64,000 nucleotides of DNA from Beaufortia kweichowensis (lineage: Eukaryota > Chordata > Actinopteri > Cypriniformes > Gastromyzontidae), in NCBI GenBank assembly GCA_019155185.1, contig CM032804.1:9024492-9088491 (forward strand). Direction: 5' to 3'. Shown piece after piece: positions 24,550 through 35,265 of this stretch; the stretch's first letter is position 1, and every line of letters begins with the position of its first letter. The notes beneath the pieces are model-generated. The model worked only from the letters and a program-made list of their open reading frames with translations, was not told the DNA's origin and ran no database searches. A program made the translations under genes and the position numbers.

Positions 24550-27500
24550 ATGGCAGCCCTTAGGACGGTGAGTTCAAAGAGCATTTAATCTATCATTTAT
24601 TTATTATCTCTGGACCCTTCTGTCAATAAGTAATCGATTCGTCTAAACACGCTCGTCTTATCTAGAGTGTATTCAACAGAGCTCATTTATAAACGGCAGA
24701 TTATCAAGGTTGCACAACTGCAACAGGCAAGTTACTTATCAAACACAACAGAGCAGCTTCCTTCTTTAATCGTGCACGTTTTAATGTTTGATTTATAGAC
24801 CTGACGACATTTGTAACGACGTAATTTGTTTATTATTCGTTGAATAGCTGCGTATAAACAAAACTGAGGAGACGTTTTGCTTGCCACGTATTAATTTCCT
24901 TTATAACGTAGCCGCTGCACGACAAGCGAACTTACAGATCTAGCAGCGAGTCTTTCTGGGATATCAAATATTTATTATGTAAACAAACGCGCAATGAAAC
25001 AACACCACCCGGAAACAGAATCAGACATAAACAATAATGGGCATCGTCACAGAAATACTTAACGTATTTGATGGTTATAATGAGAGTTGTATTGGTTTTA
25101 ATGGAAACTGTAATGTTCTCTGTGAGTTTATTCTGGTAATGTGTTGGGTTCTGTTGGTGGGATGTTTTCTCGTGGATGGGTAGGCAGAAAATAAAGGAAT
25201 GTGCCAATGGCTTTAGTGATAAACAGTTGATGGTTTATAATGCTGTGTGTAATGGAAACTATTAGAATATAATCAAACATGTTTTGATGATACCCTCAGC
25301 ATTTCTAGCTATTTAAAGCTCTGTTGGCATATGACCCAACAATCTCCTTGTACACATGCCAAACAAAGTGTAGGTATATACAGCTGGTACATGCTTACAC
25401 AAGTCTCGTGTCTTTAGATCTCATGAGGGCTACAACAGCTGTTAACAACATGTTGTCCTGTCTGACGTGTTCCAAAATGAATTTGTTGAAGTCACACTAT
25501 TTCTTGGTATGTTTCACGCAAGTGTTTCTTTTTTTTAAGGCACTCAATGGACGCCTTCTTCAGTCATTCCCCCTGTCATTTGGATCATTGCGATTCGCTA
25601 GCTCCTCATTCAAGGTATTTAACAAACCCGTAGAGCTTGATTCACGCACTACTCCTGTTATATGTCTTCCCATTAACCATACTGGGCCATTGGGTCTTGT
25701 GACAGTGTATGGCCCTAATCATGTGTAATTCTTTTCCTTCTGTATCACCTGGTTACTGGTGTTTTATGACACAATGGTGTGCAAATGTTTTCTTCAGGCC
25801 TGTTAAGTTTTACAGCTTATCTAGAGTTGGATTCCCTTCATTCTTTGAGGTGTTAAGATGGCTATGGTGTAGCCTTGTGATGTCTGACTTGCCTTTCTTT
25901 TTTGCCCCTACTCTTCTACTCGCTTCCTTTCTTCCAGCAACCCTCTTCCCCGCTTCTCATCGCAATTTAATTTAGTTCAATTCAATTGTTTCATTCATGT
26001 TTTGCATGGTAAATCCAGATCCTTTTATTAAGTGCATGTGCAATCAGTGATAATGAATATAAACCTGTCCACATACCCGCTGTACTCCCTGCCCCTCTCT
26101 CTTTCCATTCTCTCTCTCTCTTTTTCCCTCCCCGTTTATTTGTGCCAGGCTGCTGATCTTACAATAGAGAAGAACCCTGTTCTGAAGCCGAAGCCAGACC
26201 CCTCCACCCTTGTATTTGGCAAGCAGTTTACAGACCACATGCTGACCGTCTATTGGTCTGCAGCAGGAGGATGGGAGAAGCCCGAGATCAAGCCGTTCCA
26301 GAATCTGTCTCTTCATCCTGCTTCTTCAGCCTTGCATTACTCTATAGAGGTAAGAGATCAACATGGTGTATACCATCTTTGTCTCATTTAGCTAAAGCAA
26401 TTTATCTCTATACTTTATTAATATTTGTTTGTCTGACATTTCATGGCAGTTTTTTGGTCTGATCTTCTCTGTGTTTCTGTTACTTTCAGCTCTTCGAGGG
26501 CATGAAGGCATTTCGAGGAGTAGATAACCACATCCGTCTCTTCAGGCCTATGTTGAATATGGAACGCATGTACCGCAGTGCTGTAAGAAGCTGTCTGCCT
26601 GTAAGTCTTCATTTAAACTTGATGAGTATTTGCTAATCCCCTGTGAGATTATCACATTTCCATGAAGCCAATCTGAGCATTGGTGTCTTTTCTCTCACTT
26701 GGTCTTAGCTGTTTGATAAAGCCGAACTGCTGGACTGTATTAACAAGCTGGTTGAGATTGATCAAGAATGGGTTCCGTATTCCACAGACGCCAGTTTATA
26801 CATCAGACCAACGTTCATTGGCATAGAGGTAAGACCTGCATATAAATCCTTTTACCAGTAATAAATCTGTTTAATGACTTTGTTTTCCAACTTTTATAGT
26901 AAAAGATTTTGTGTTGTTAACCTTAGTTGTGTATTCTCAGCCTTCTTTAGGTGTGGCTCGAGCAGGTCACGCTTTGCTCTTTGTCATTATTGGGCCTGTT
27001 GGACCTTATTTTGCCACTGGAGGCTTCAGTCCTGTATCTCTGCTGGCAGATCCACGTTATGTCCGGGCCTGTAGAGGAGGTGTTGGAGAATACAAGATGG
27101 GAGGGTAAGTGTTGTTTGTTATTTCACTGCAGGATGGTGGTTGTAGTTGTGTCATGCCAAACATGAATGTTTTTAACGGACACCATTGTTGTGATAATTT
27201 GGAGTTGTTTAACCCAAAATAAAAACTCTTTTATTCTCTATTCACCTTAATGTTGTTTGAAACCTGTATATGACACAAACATAGATATTTTGGGAAGTGT
27301 CTCAGTTTTCTGTGTCTATTCAATACAAGTAATAGGGGACAGTGTTGGTTTATCCGCGTTCTTTAAAATATATTTTTTGTGTTTTGAGTAAATGATGAAA
27401 GATTTTTCTACTTTGTAATTCATTTTTGCTGTTTTATCAGTCTTTAGTTTATTGTCACATTATCATTGAGGCAAATAGCTTTAATGCTGCCCTCTGGTGC

Positions 27501-28966
27501 TGTGTTTATATTATTAGTTCACTGTTTTTCAGTGTTTTCACTAGGAGGTCTTTTGTTTATTGTTTTGCTTCCTGAATATATCGCTCTACTGTACTTTTCG
27601 TTTGTCAGTAACTATGGGCCGACAATTGCTATTCAGAGTGAGGCAGCAAAGAAGGGCTGCCAGCAGGTCCTGTGGCTTTATGGCGAGGATGAGGAGATCA
27701 CTGAGGTCGGAACCATGAATCTCTTCATCTACTGGACTACAGAGAAAGGAGGTGAGGAGTGCACGAATTGAAGAGTAGCTTGTTTGTTTGTTGTTAAACA
27801 GAACAACAACCCAGCAAACACATTTACATTGTGGCAATGTTGGTGCCATGTTTTATTTTTAGTATTAGCATGTTGGTATTTATTTGCTTGCAACATTGTG
27901 ACAACGTTAAATGCTAGAGGGCTGTAGTCTGCAACATTGAGCCACTGTGAGATGACATTCCACCCACTTTTGTTAATCTTTGATTCCATAGCAACTCATT
28001 TCTGTGTATTAACCATCTGCACAATGTCGTACACTGGTTTTCCATACAACCTGAAGCAAAGTCCACAAAGGCGAGTTTAAAAACAACATGGTGACCTTCA
28101 CCACACAATATAGAAACATCAACCTTTTGATCGTGTTGTTGCAACGTTGTTGGCTACTTTGAGACAACATTATGCGTTTGCTCGGAATGTCTTTATTTGC
28201 ATGCACGAACTGTTTTATTATGAATGCGCCTCCTTAACAATGCATGTGTATGTGTAGAAAAAGAGCTTGTGACCCCACCACTAGATGGCATCATTCTTCC
28301 AGGAGTCACTAGGCAGTCTCTGCTGGACCTCGCCAGAGAATGGGTAGGAGAAATGGAATGAGACATGGTTTTGGTTCTTTTTACATATCAATATTTTATA
28401 TATATATACCATGGTAAGTACCGAGGTATTTTTTAATCTGTTATCAAACTGCACCTTGTTCGTATGGTTTGTGGGTCTTCTCAGGGGGACTTTAAAGTGA
28501 CCGAGCGCAAAGTATTAATGAAGGAGCTGATTAGTGCTTTAAATGACGGACGGGTTCTGGAAGTGTTCGGCTCTGGCACTGCATGTGTGGTGTGTCCTGT
28601 TGGCAGTCTGCTCTATAGAGAACAGGTAATACACACTCAAGTTCTCTAATGCAAATGCCTATTTATATCTTTCTGTGAGCATCAGTTTGTAATGAATATT
28701 TTTAATTTCATTGACCACCTTGTTTTTTTTATTCAGATCTACCAGATTCCTACAATGCAGAATGGTCCAGATCTTGCTAAGAGGTTCCATAAAGAACTCA
28801 CTGATATGCAGGTATAGAATTTGTTATTCTATTATTAACTCTCTATTATTTTTAGTATGTCTCATAAACGTATATGGTCTTTCTTCACTCTGTCTCAACC
28901 TCTCTGTTGTGTTTTCATGCACAGTATGGACGCAAGCAAAGAGACTGGGCACCGCTGGTTGTTTAA
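24550..28966 (+). CDS. bcat2: Branched-chain amino acid aminotransferase, mitochondrial
   Basis: Eleven exons: 24550-24567, 25540-25614, 26149-26349, 26490-26600, 26709-26828, 26941-27104, 27609-27751, 28258-28343, 28485-28625, 28737-28811, 28925-28966; 391 aa (human 392). It transfers the amino group of Leu, Ile and Val to 2-oxoglutarate using PLP in the mitochondrial matrix, the first step of branched-chain amino acid breakdown. The first 31 residues (Arg, Ser and hydrophobics, no acids) look like a mitochondrial presequence. The body has LFEGMKAFRG, YIRPTFIG, the PLP lysine in EYKMGGNYGP (about Lys227), GCQQVLWLYGED, EVGTMNLF, PPLDGIILPGVTR and FGSGTACVVCPV, in which CVVC (about 340-343) is the redox-sensitive CXXC of mitochondrial BCAT. 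Exon 1 encodes only six residues before a 1-kb intron. Confidence 0.96.
27205..27275 (+). repeat. Degraded common cyprinid repeat in bcat2 intron
   Basis: AACCCAAAATAAAAACTC followed by TCACCTTAATGTTGTTTGAA and ACCTGTATATGA matches the pattern of the abundant fish repeat 'ttcacccaaaaatgaaaattctg...ctcaccctcatgttgttccaaacctgtatga'. Confidence 0.55.
27795..28170. repeat. TGTTG/CAACA-rich interspersed element in bcat2 intron
   Basis: This stretch opens with ACAACAACCCAGCAAACAC and closes with GTGTTGTTGCAACGTTGTTG, giving imperfect inverted ends. Inside are several GCAACATTG-like words. It looks like a non-autonomous transposon remnant; no clear target duplication was found. Confidence 0.4.
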
Positions 28967-31182
28967 CTGACCTGTTGATGTGGCCTGGAATGTTGTCAGG
29001 TCTCATGTCTAAAATCTCTCATCTCATGTGTTAGCGTGTGATAATAAGTGAGAAATCATCTATTATATATATATGCAGTCTTTTAAAACAACCTTACATC
29101 CTTCTTACTTACAGAGCCAAATGGCACAATTTATAGCAGTGATTGTCCTGTTTAGCACAAACATTATAAGCCATGTAAAAGGCACAATTAGTCAGTAGAT
29201 TTTCCTTGCAGTACTTACTGATCCATTTTATACATTATGGTGGCAATATTTTTACCAATCAACTATGCCTTCATAACTTTTCTTGTTGTATCTGAAATTA
29301 CTGAAATGTTGTTCAGATTTTATGTCCAATAACACCACATTCTATTAACATTACAACTTGAATATGGAGGGTAATGTAATGAGCTTAATTCTGCACACGA
29401 TCATTTTAATGTAAATGTTCGCTCAACTGCTTGTTTATTTGTGTATCATAAGAGAGCGACATGCAATTCAATCAATTTATAGTGTTTAGTTTGTTTTTAA
29501 AGAAAGGCACAAGAGCAATGAGATTGACCTAAATGACCTTTGGTGAAAACAGTAAGGTGTAAATGATTGTATATGCCCTTGGAGTGAGATTCTACTTTAC
29601 TGATGATGAATGATGAATTTTCAGATTAAAACTCTTATCTTTAGCTGATCTAAGACACGCACTGAATGGCTAAGGATGCACAAAGGTTCTGATAAGCAGC
29701 TCTACAGGCTAATGTAAGAATTGTAGATTCACTAGGCTGATGTTTTGTATGCTATTTGGAACAATGATGTAATCTGTATGTACATGTATGTGATATGAAA
29801 TAAGATTAAGATTGCGCTTGTATCGGTTTTAACTTATTTTCGCGGTTGTTTTAGTGGTTATACAGTTAGAATTCTTCTCACATCTTTTTTACTCTGTGCT
29901 AATTTAAAACCTTTATTTTAAAGTGTACACTCCACATTTCTCTTCTGTAAGTGCCTGATGGAGATGGCTGTTACTTTTGCTTTGAGATCACTATCATTTG
30001 CGTTTGTCGTTGTTTTACTGAGGGGCAGCTGCTGTGTTCACAACTGATTTGTTTTGAGTAGATTTTTTCTGTATTTTTACAAATAAATTCAATTTGCATC
30101 CATATATATATGTATTTAACGTGACTTTTGTTTGCCCACAGTGGCTATTTCACAGTTGTTTTATGTCATTTGTCAGTGGACTGTATCTACTGACAGAATA
30201 ATTTCTGGTGATATTTATATTCTGCATGTTTACATTCAAACATGCACTTCGGGTGTTTGTCTTGCATAGGAAAAAATATTAATACATTCACAAATCAGAT
30301 TTGACCCATATCACAGTCATAAAGTTTTAGAACATTTATTTTATTATTTTCTTACAGTTTTGTTCTTACAGTTGACAGCAATTTTGATAAATGTTCCGTT
30401 ACCTTTCCTTTACATTTATGCATGGTGCTTTCATTCTAAGATACATGCATTCATTCTTAAGATATTTTAGAGAATATCTTGATCTGTAAGAAAACCATAA
30501 ACTTTAAACTGATTCAAGCACCATTATCCCATACTTCAGCAAAGGACATGACAATATGTGAAAACCAGGCTAAAGTCTAAAAATGTAATTCTGAGATAAT
30601 GAGCATCACAGTTTGATTTCACCTATTAATTTCACTATGACATGACCTTACTCAGAAAAAATAAAGATATCAATGTTTAATTCACACAGAATATTATGTA
30701 GAATGATTTTATGTAGAAAAGAAAAATCACTTTAGCTGGGTTTTCATAGACTATATAAATATGCTTTATTTTGCAGTTCTGTTCTACTTGAACATACTAT
30801 GTCCTTATTGTGTAACTAAGTACATAGTTGGCAGTATGTTGTTGTGCAAGTACACATACACGTACTGTAAAATGAAAAAAAAAAACAATTCTATTCATGT
30901 ATGTAAATGTACTTAAACTGTAAAAGATTCATTCTGTTTTTTTAAGATACTTTTGATATTGAAATGACTGTTGTCCCAATCAACCTGAATTCACCCTATT
31001 TAATGCATATTTGAATCCATGTCTAGTCCTCCAAGTCCAATGAGTTAAAGATTCTACTAAATAGACCCAAATCAATAGTTTATAGTCCATTATAAAAACA
31101 TATAGTTTGTGGCCCAATGGCATTATAAGATCACAGAGCTGTTCAGATATACCAGCCCTATCATATCTGTTGAACTGTTGTG
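28967..31182. other. bcat2 3' UTR, intergenic DNA and ifi35-like 3' UTR
   Basis: A plus-strand AATAAA at 30082-30087 would end bcat2 (3' UTR about 1.1 kb). TTTATT at 30335-30340 is a possible minus-strand signal for the IFI35-like gene. The rest is AT-rich; no exon was seen. Confidence 0.5.
30082..30087 (+). terminator. bcat2 polyadenylation signal
   Basis: AATAAA in AT-rich sequence 1.1 kb after the stop codon. Closer canonical signals were not obvious. Confidence 0.45.
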
Positions 31183-33055
31183 TCAGGCACTTTGGCTGTC
31201 TTCAGGGGAGTCCTCCACAAATACAGCTAGGGTGGTGTGGCCCATAGGGTTGTAGAAAATGCTTTCCACCTCTCCACCACCATTGGATGATTTCTGGAAG
31301 TGGATCTCAAGATGGTCCTGTAGATTGTCTTGCTCCATAATGTCAGGGATGCCTGTAAGCTGAACTGTGCGCAGGCACATAGAGTCACTGGTCTGAAAGA
31401 CAGCAACAGTGACGCTTTTAGTTAAATCATCTTTAAGTATTGGCATCTTTAAGTATTATGACAAACCATTTCCTTTACCTGAAGTCGTGAAATCTTGCCA
31501 TTGAGAAATGGAGTAACCTTCACCTTGTGGTTTTTCAAAATCTCAATTCTATGATCCTGTTTGTCTGTAAGACGCTTGGCAACTGAAAAAGGCAAATAAA
31601 AGAGAAACAGGAGGATTAAAAATGAAACTCAGGCATCTAATGTGTAGTTGTAAAATCAAACGATCTGACAACTAACCATTATTTTCTACAAAGGTAATGA
31701 CAACAGTGCCAGAATCATGCAGCATATCTGTTTCCTCCACCTCGCCTCCTCCGTTCTTTTTCTTAGAGAAATGAATCTCCAGTTTGTCTAGTAGCTTGTC
31801 CTCGGATACTTTACTTGGCAGGTTAGAGACTAAGATTCGGTGTGGGCAAACCTGTGTGTCCATCTAGAGGAGAGAGAGAGAGATCGCCGGATTTTATAAC
31901 ATGTGAGTGCAAAGTATATTAAAAAAAAATAGAATCCATGTAGGAGAAAATTTTCTTGATGTTACCTCAATGTAACTGGGAACCAGAAACTGAACCGGTT
32001 TCACCTGCACTTTAATGGTACATTCCCCAAGCTGCACCTCATGGTTCTTCATGCCTAAAATCTTCTGAGCCACTAAAGTCAGAAAGAAATTTAAATCAAA
32101 ATATTTAACTTTCACAAGGTAAATAAGATGTATGCATTTTCACATGGTGTTAAAATAAGGTTTTATGACCTTCTTCTTCCTCAAAGGTGATCAGCACTGT
32201 TCCACCCTCCATTGGATAAACTATGTGTGGATTCACATCAAAGCTCTGAGCTTGTGCACCTTTCTCTGTCTTTCCTTTAAATACAACCTTCTTTTCAGGC
32301 ACGGCTGTAGAGACCTATAAAGCAATTAAAGATTCAGCCTCAAATGCAGTGTAACTGTCACTAAAACTAAAGTAATTGTGACTATGTTCACTTTAAAGGC
32401 TTTGGAAACCTGAGTTTGCTGTCTTAGAGAGTCATTTTGCTTCTCCAGACTTTCCAGCTCCTCCTTCACTCGCATGATTTTCTCTTTGATTCCTTCCTTC
32501 TCCTTCTGTAAAGCACTCCGTTTCTCCTGCACAGAGGAGATCCCACCAACCATGACATTTTTTTTTACAAAATCAAGTGATTTCATTGGCATTTTTTGTT
32601 TTGATAAATATCTTTGTTTAGACATACCAGCTCTTTTTGCATCTTCTCTGCACGTCTTTTGTTATCTGCCTCAAGAGACATTTTCTTCTCTATATTGCGT
32701 TGTTGAAATTCCTTAGCAAAGTTTTTGTTGCTCTCTATTGCATCTTTGATTATTTTTTGATCCTGTATTAAAGCTTCATGTTCTTTCTGTGGATAGTTGA
32801 GAGGACATAATAATTAATATCCCAAATCAGTTTATAGTTTAACGAGGTGGCTATCTTTAAACACTTCAGACACCTTGCATTTGTTGATATCCTTCTGTAT
32901 GTTCTCCAGGTTTGCGGAAGATTCGCCATTTATAACGAAATTCTGACAGCAGACAAACAGATGAAAATAAGGTCACTGTGACAGCTATTAGAAGGGTAAG
33001 CATACTTTTTTTTTTTTTTTTAAAGTAGGAGCATTTCCTTTACCTCGGTAGACAT
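31183..33055 (-). CDS. ifi35: IFI35/NMI-family interferon-induced protein with two NID domains
   Basis: Nine coding exons on the minus strand: 33055-33044, 32942-32874, 32786-32628, 32526-32410, 32314-32170, 32072-31966, 31863-31677, 31582-31479, 31392-31183; 369 aa, all phases consistent. Residues about 5-130 are strongly coiled coil (K/E/Q-rich, for example EELESLEKQNDSLRQQTQ). Two Nmi/IFP35 (NID) repeats follow, seen as paired cores: RILVSNLPSKVSEDKLLDKL with KNGGGEVEE, and VQLTGIPDIMEQDNLQDHL with SNGGGEVES. Family members are cytosolic, interferon-induced regulators of innate signalling that heterodimerise and can act as released danger signals. The nearby rundc1 and rpl27 match human IFI35 at 17q21, so ifi35 is preferred, although the long coiled coil also recalls NMI. 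An ISRE lies at the promoter (33573-33587). The first coding exon holds only four codons. Confidence 0.82.
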
Positions 33056-33542
33056 CTTCAGCAACCAAGTACCCTTTAAAAAACAGACATCTACTTTATT
33101 TAAGGCAATATATCAAACATTCTTTATTGTCTATGATTAAAATCTTTAAATGACATCTTCATGTAGTCTTATTTAATCCATACTGTGCTCAGTCTAAGGT
33201 AATAAGAAAGCGCAGTATGCGAAAGCTCCAAACAGGAAACGATTGTCCTTTTTTATATAGGTGTGTAACCAAACTGTGTAATAACGTAACATCTTTTTAG
33301 TCAGTACGTTGTTTAAACGGTATTTATCCAGAAGTCTTATTTCGCCGTTTACATTTTCGGTTTTACAAAAAGTTTGTCAATAAACTTTAGCACACTGCGT
33401 CTGTCGCCTTTTAATAGGAGTAATAACATAAGATAAAAGTGAATTTGTATATAATATATTGTCATTAAAAGTTTTGTTGTGTCAGAATAATGCATTTTGT
33501 GCATAATTATGAATAAATAAACACAGAAAAACAAAGACGTAC

Positions 33543-33571
33543 CGTGATTAGGCAAACCTGAGGGCAATGTT
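33543..33571 (-). other. Probable 5' UTR exon of the IFI35-like gene
   Basis: A minus-strand consensus donor GTACGTC (33542-33536) follows CACG. The matching acceptor TTTTTTAAAG lies just before the GGTACTTGG that leads into the ATG exon. The upstream limit is set only by the ISRE position. Confidence 0.4.
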
Positions 33572-33572
33572 G

Positions 33573-33587
33573 TTTCGCTTTCGTTTC
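33573..33587 (-). promoter_or_regulatory. Interferon-stimulated response element
   Basis: The minus strand reads GAAACGAAAGCGAAA, a perfect GAAANNGAAA-type ISRE with a third GAAA half. It lies immediately upstream of the first exon of the IFI35-like gene and fits binding by STAT1/STAT2/IRF9 or IRF factors. Confidence 0.75.
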
Positions 33588-35265
33588 TGCTGCGAGGGGC
33601 GTCACATCTTATTATTCCTCAAAGGTTTCGTTTAAACGAAGAGCCTGGAAGCCTGGAATTTATGATGATGATAAATACTATTTCATTAGTTATTTTCATT
33701 TGTCCTCCCTTTTAGTACTTGTAGCAGCACAATTGTATAATGCAGCATTTGGTATGATACTCTATTTATGATTAACATTTACGTTTCATACATATTGTCT
33801 AAAACAGTGAAATTTTGTGTTGTGTTCATCTTGCACGTGCTTCAAATCTGTAGGGAAAAATCCTTTTAGGTTTATATTAGGCAACTCACACAAGACTCTC
33901 AAAATGGTCCTGCTCTAGGGTTGCACTTAAAAAATCATGATGTATATTATTCATTATTCACATTTCTATTCTCCACATTTCACTATCTATGTGTTCATAC
34001 TTGTTGTTAGTCACATTATTTCTAATTTCAGATGACACGCCTCTGGCAATGTGATAGGTGGAGTTTAAGGAGCTCTGACTGCATGTAAGAAATAATTTTT
34101 ATGTACTTCTACACCGTTTGGACGCTGACAGGAGAGACGGTAAGTCCATTTAATTGTTCAGCTATGTCGTTTTTTGTCGTCGTAAAAGTTTGAATAGTTA
34201 GTTTCGTAACGTAATGTATCCCATTACACTGGATAATGCTGCATGTGCTAATGCGTCACTTGTTACTATAGGACACGATTTTCCTTCTGCGATTATAAAT
34301 TGCGTAATCATAAATTAAACTGTGGTTAAAATTATATGGTGACTTGCTGAACTAAAACGAAAAACTGTTTTCTCAAAGTTGTTTTAAATGTTTTATTGTT
34401 AATGTATTTTTATGCAGCAAATGAGAACTGATGAGTTTTCTGGATGAGAAATAAATATTTTTAAATGTCTTTATTCCTGTTTTTAGATCGGTAACCTGGA
34501 TTTCGAGTATCCACGGACTGGTCATTTACCTTCAGCTGTTCCGGTGTTCAGCAATCCTTGTGTTCATTGTATTTTATTCTAAGGTAGGTTCAGAAAAGCT
34601 TCACTGAACGTAAACTGTAATTATTCTTCAGTTTAATATAATTCATTTATATGCAACGTTTTAAGGGGAAAATAGCTACAACATTAACCAGTGTTTCTAT
34701 GAAAAAAAATGTTAAATATCACAGTCACAGTTCCTCATTTCTTAAATAACATTTGGAGCTCATATCAATGTATCAGCAATCATGAGGGCTTGGCAAACCT
34801 AATGGGGGATTTCCAGTTATCAAGACAAATATAAGAAGGAAAGTTTAATATTTATTTTTTGTAGACTTGATGTCACCACACTAAGCTACTATATAAAGCT
34901 TATGTGTGGGTGGTTTCATTACAGTGATTGTTCAAATGCTGCTCTAAAATAAATCTTAATTTCCAGCTCTACACCTGTATAACTAAATTTAATTTATTGG
35001 CTCTTAAACAAGTCATAACCTTTACTTTTAAACACTTATATGCCTAAGTATCATTGCTTGTTTCATATCATTTTTTGATGGGTATGTGGATTCCGTTACA
35101 TGTGAAATGGGAAGTGATACACAAAGGTAAAAGAAAATTCGACTCAAAATATAGGAACAGAAACTACAGTTATAATTAAGAGTAAAGGATGAAGTTTTCA
35201 ACATCAGTCTGTTTGGAAAATTCTTCATTACTGATCATTTATTCCATTTCTTATTTTCTCTCCAG
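33588..35265 (+). other. Shared intergenic region and 5' UTR exons of progranulin
   Basis: An E-box CACGTG lies at 33834-33839. A probable first grn exon ends at 34139 (donor GACG/GTAAGT). A second non-coding exon spans 34487-34583 (acceptor TTTTTAG, donor AAG/GTAGGT). The coding exon begins immediately after the acceptor CTCTCCAG at 35265. Confidence 0.55.
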
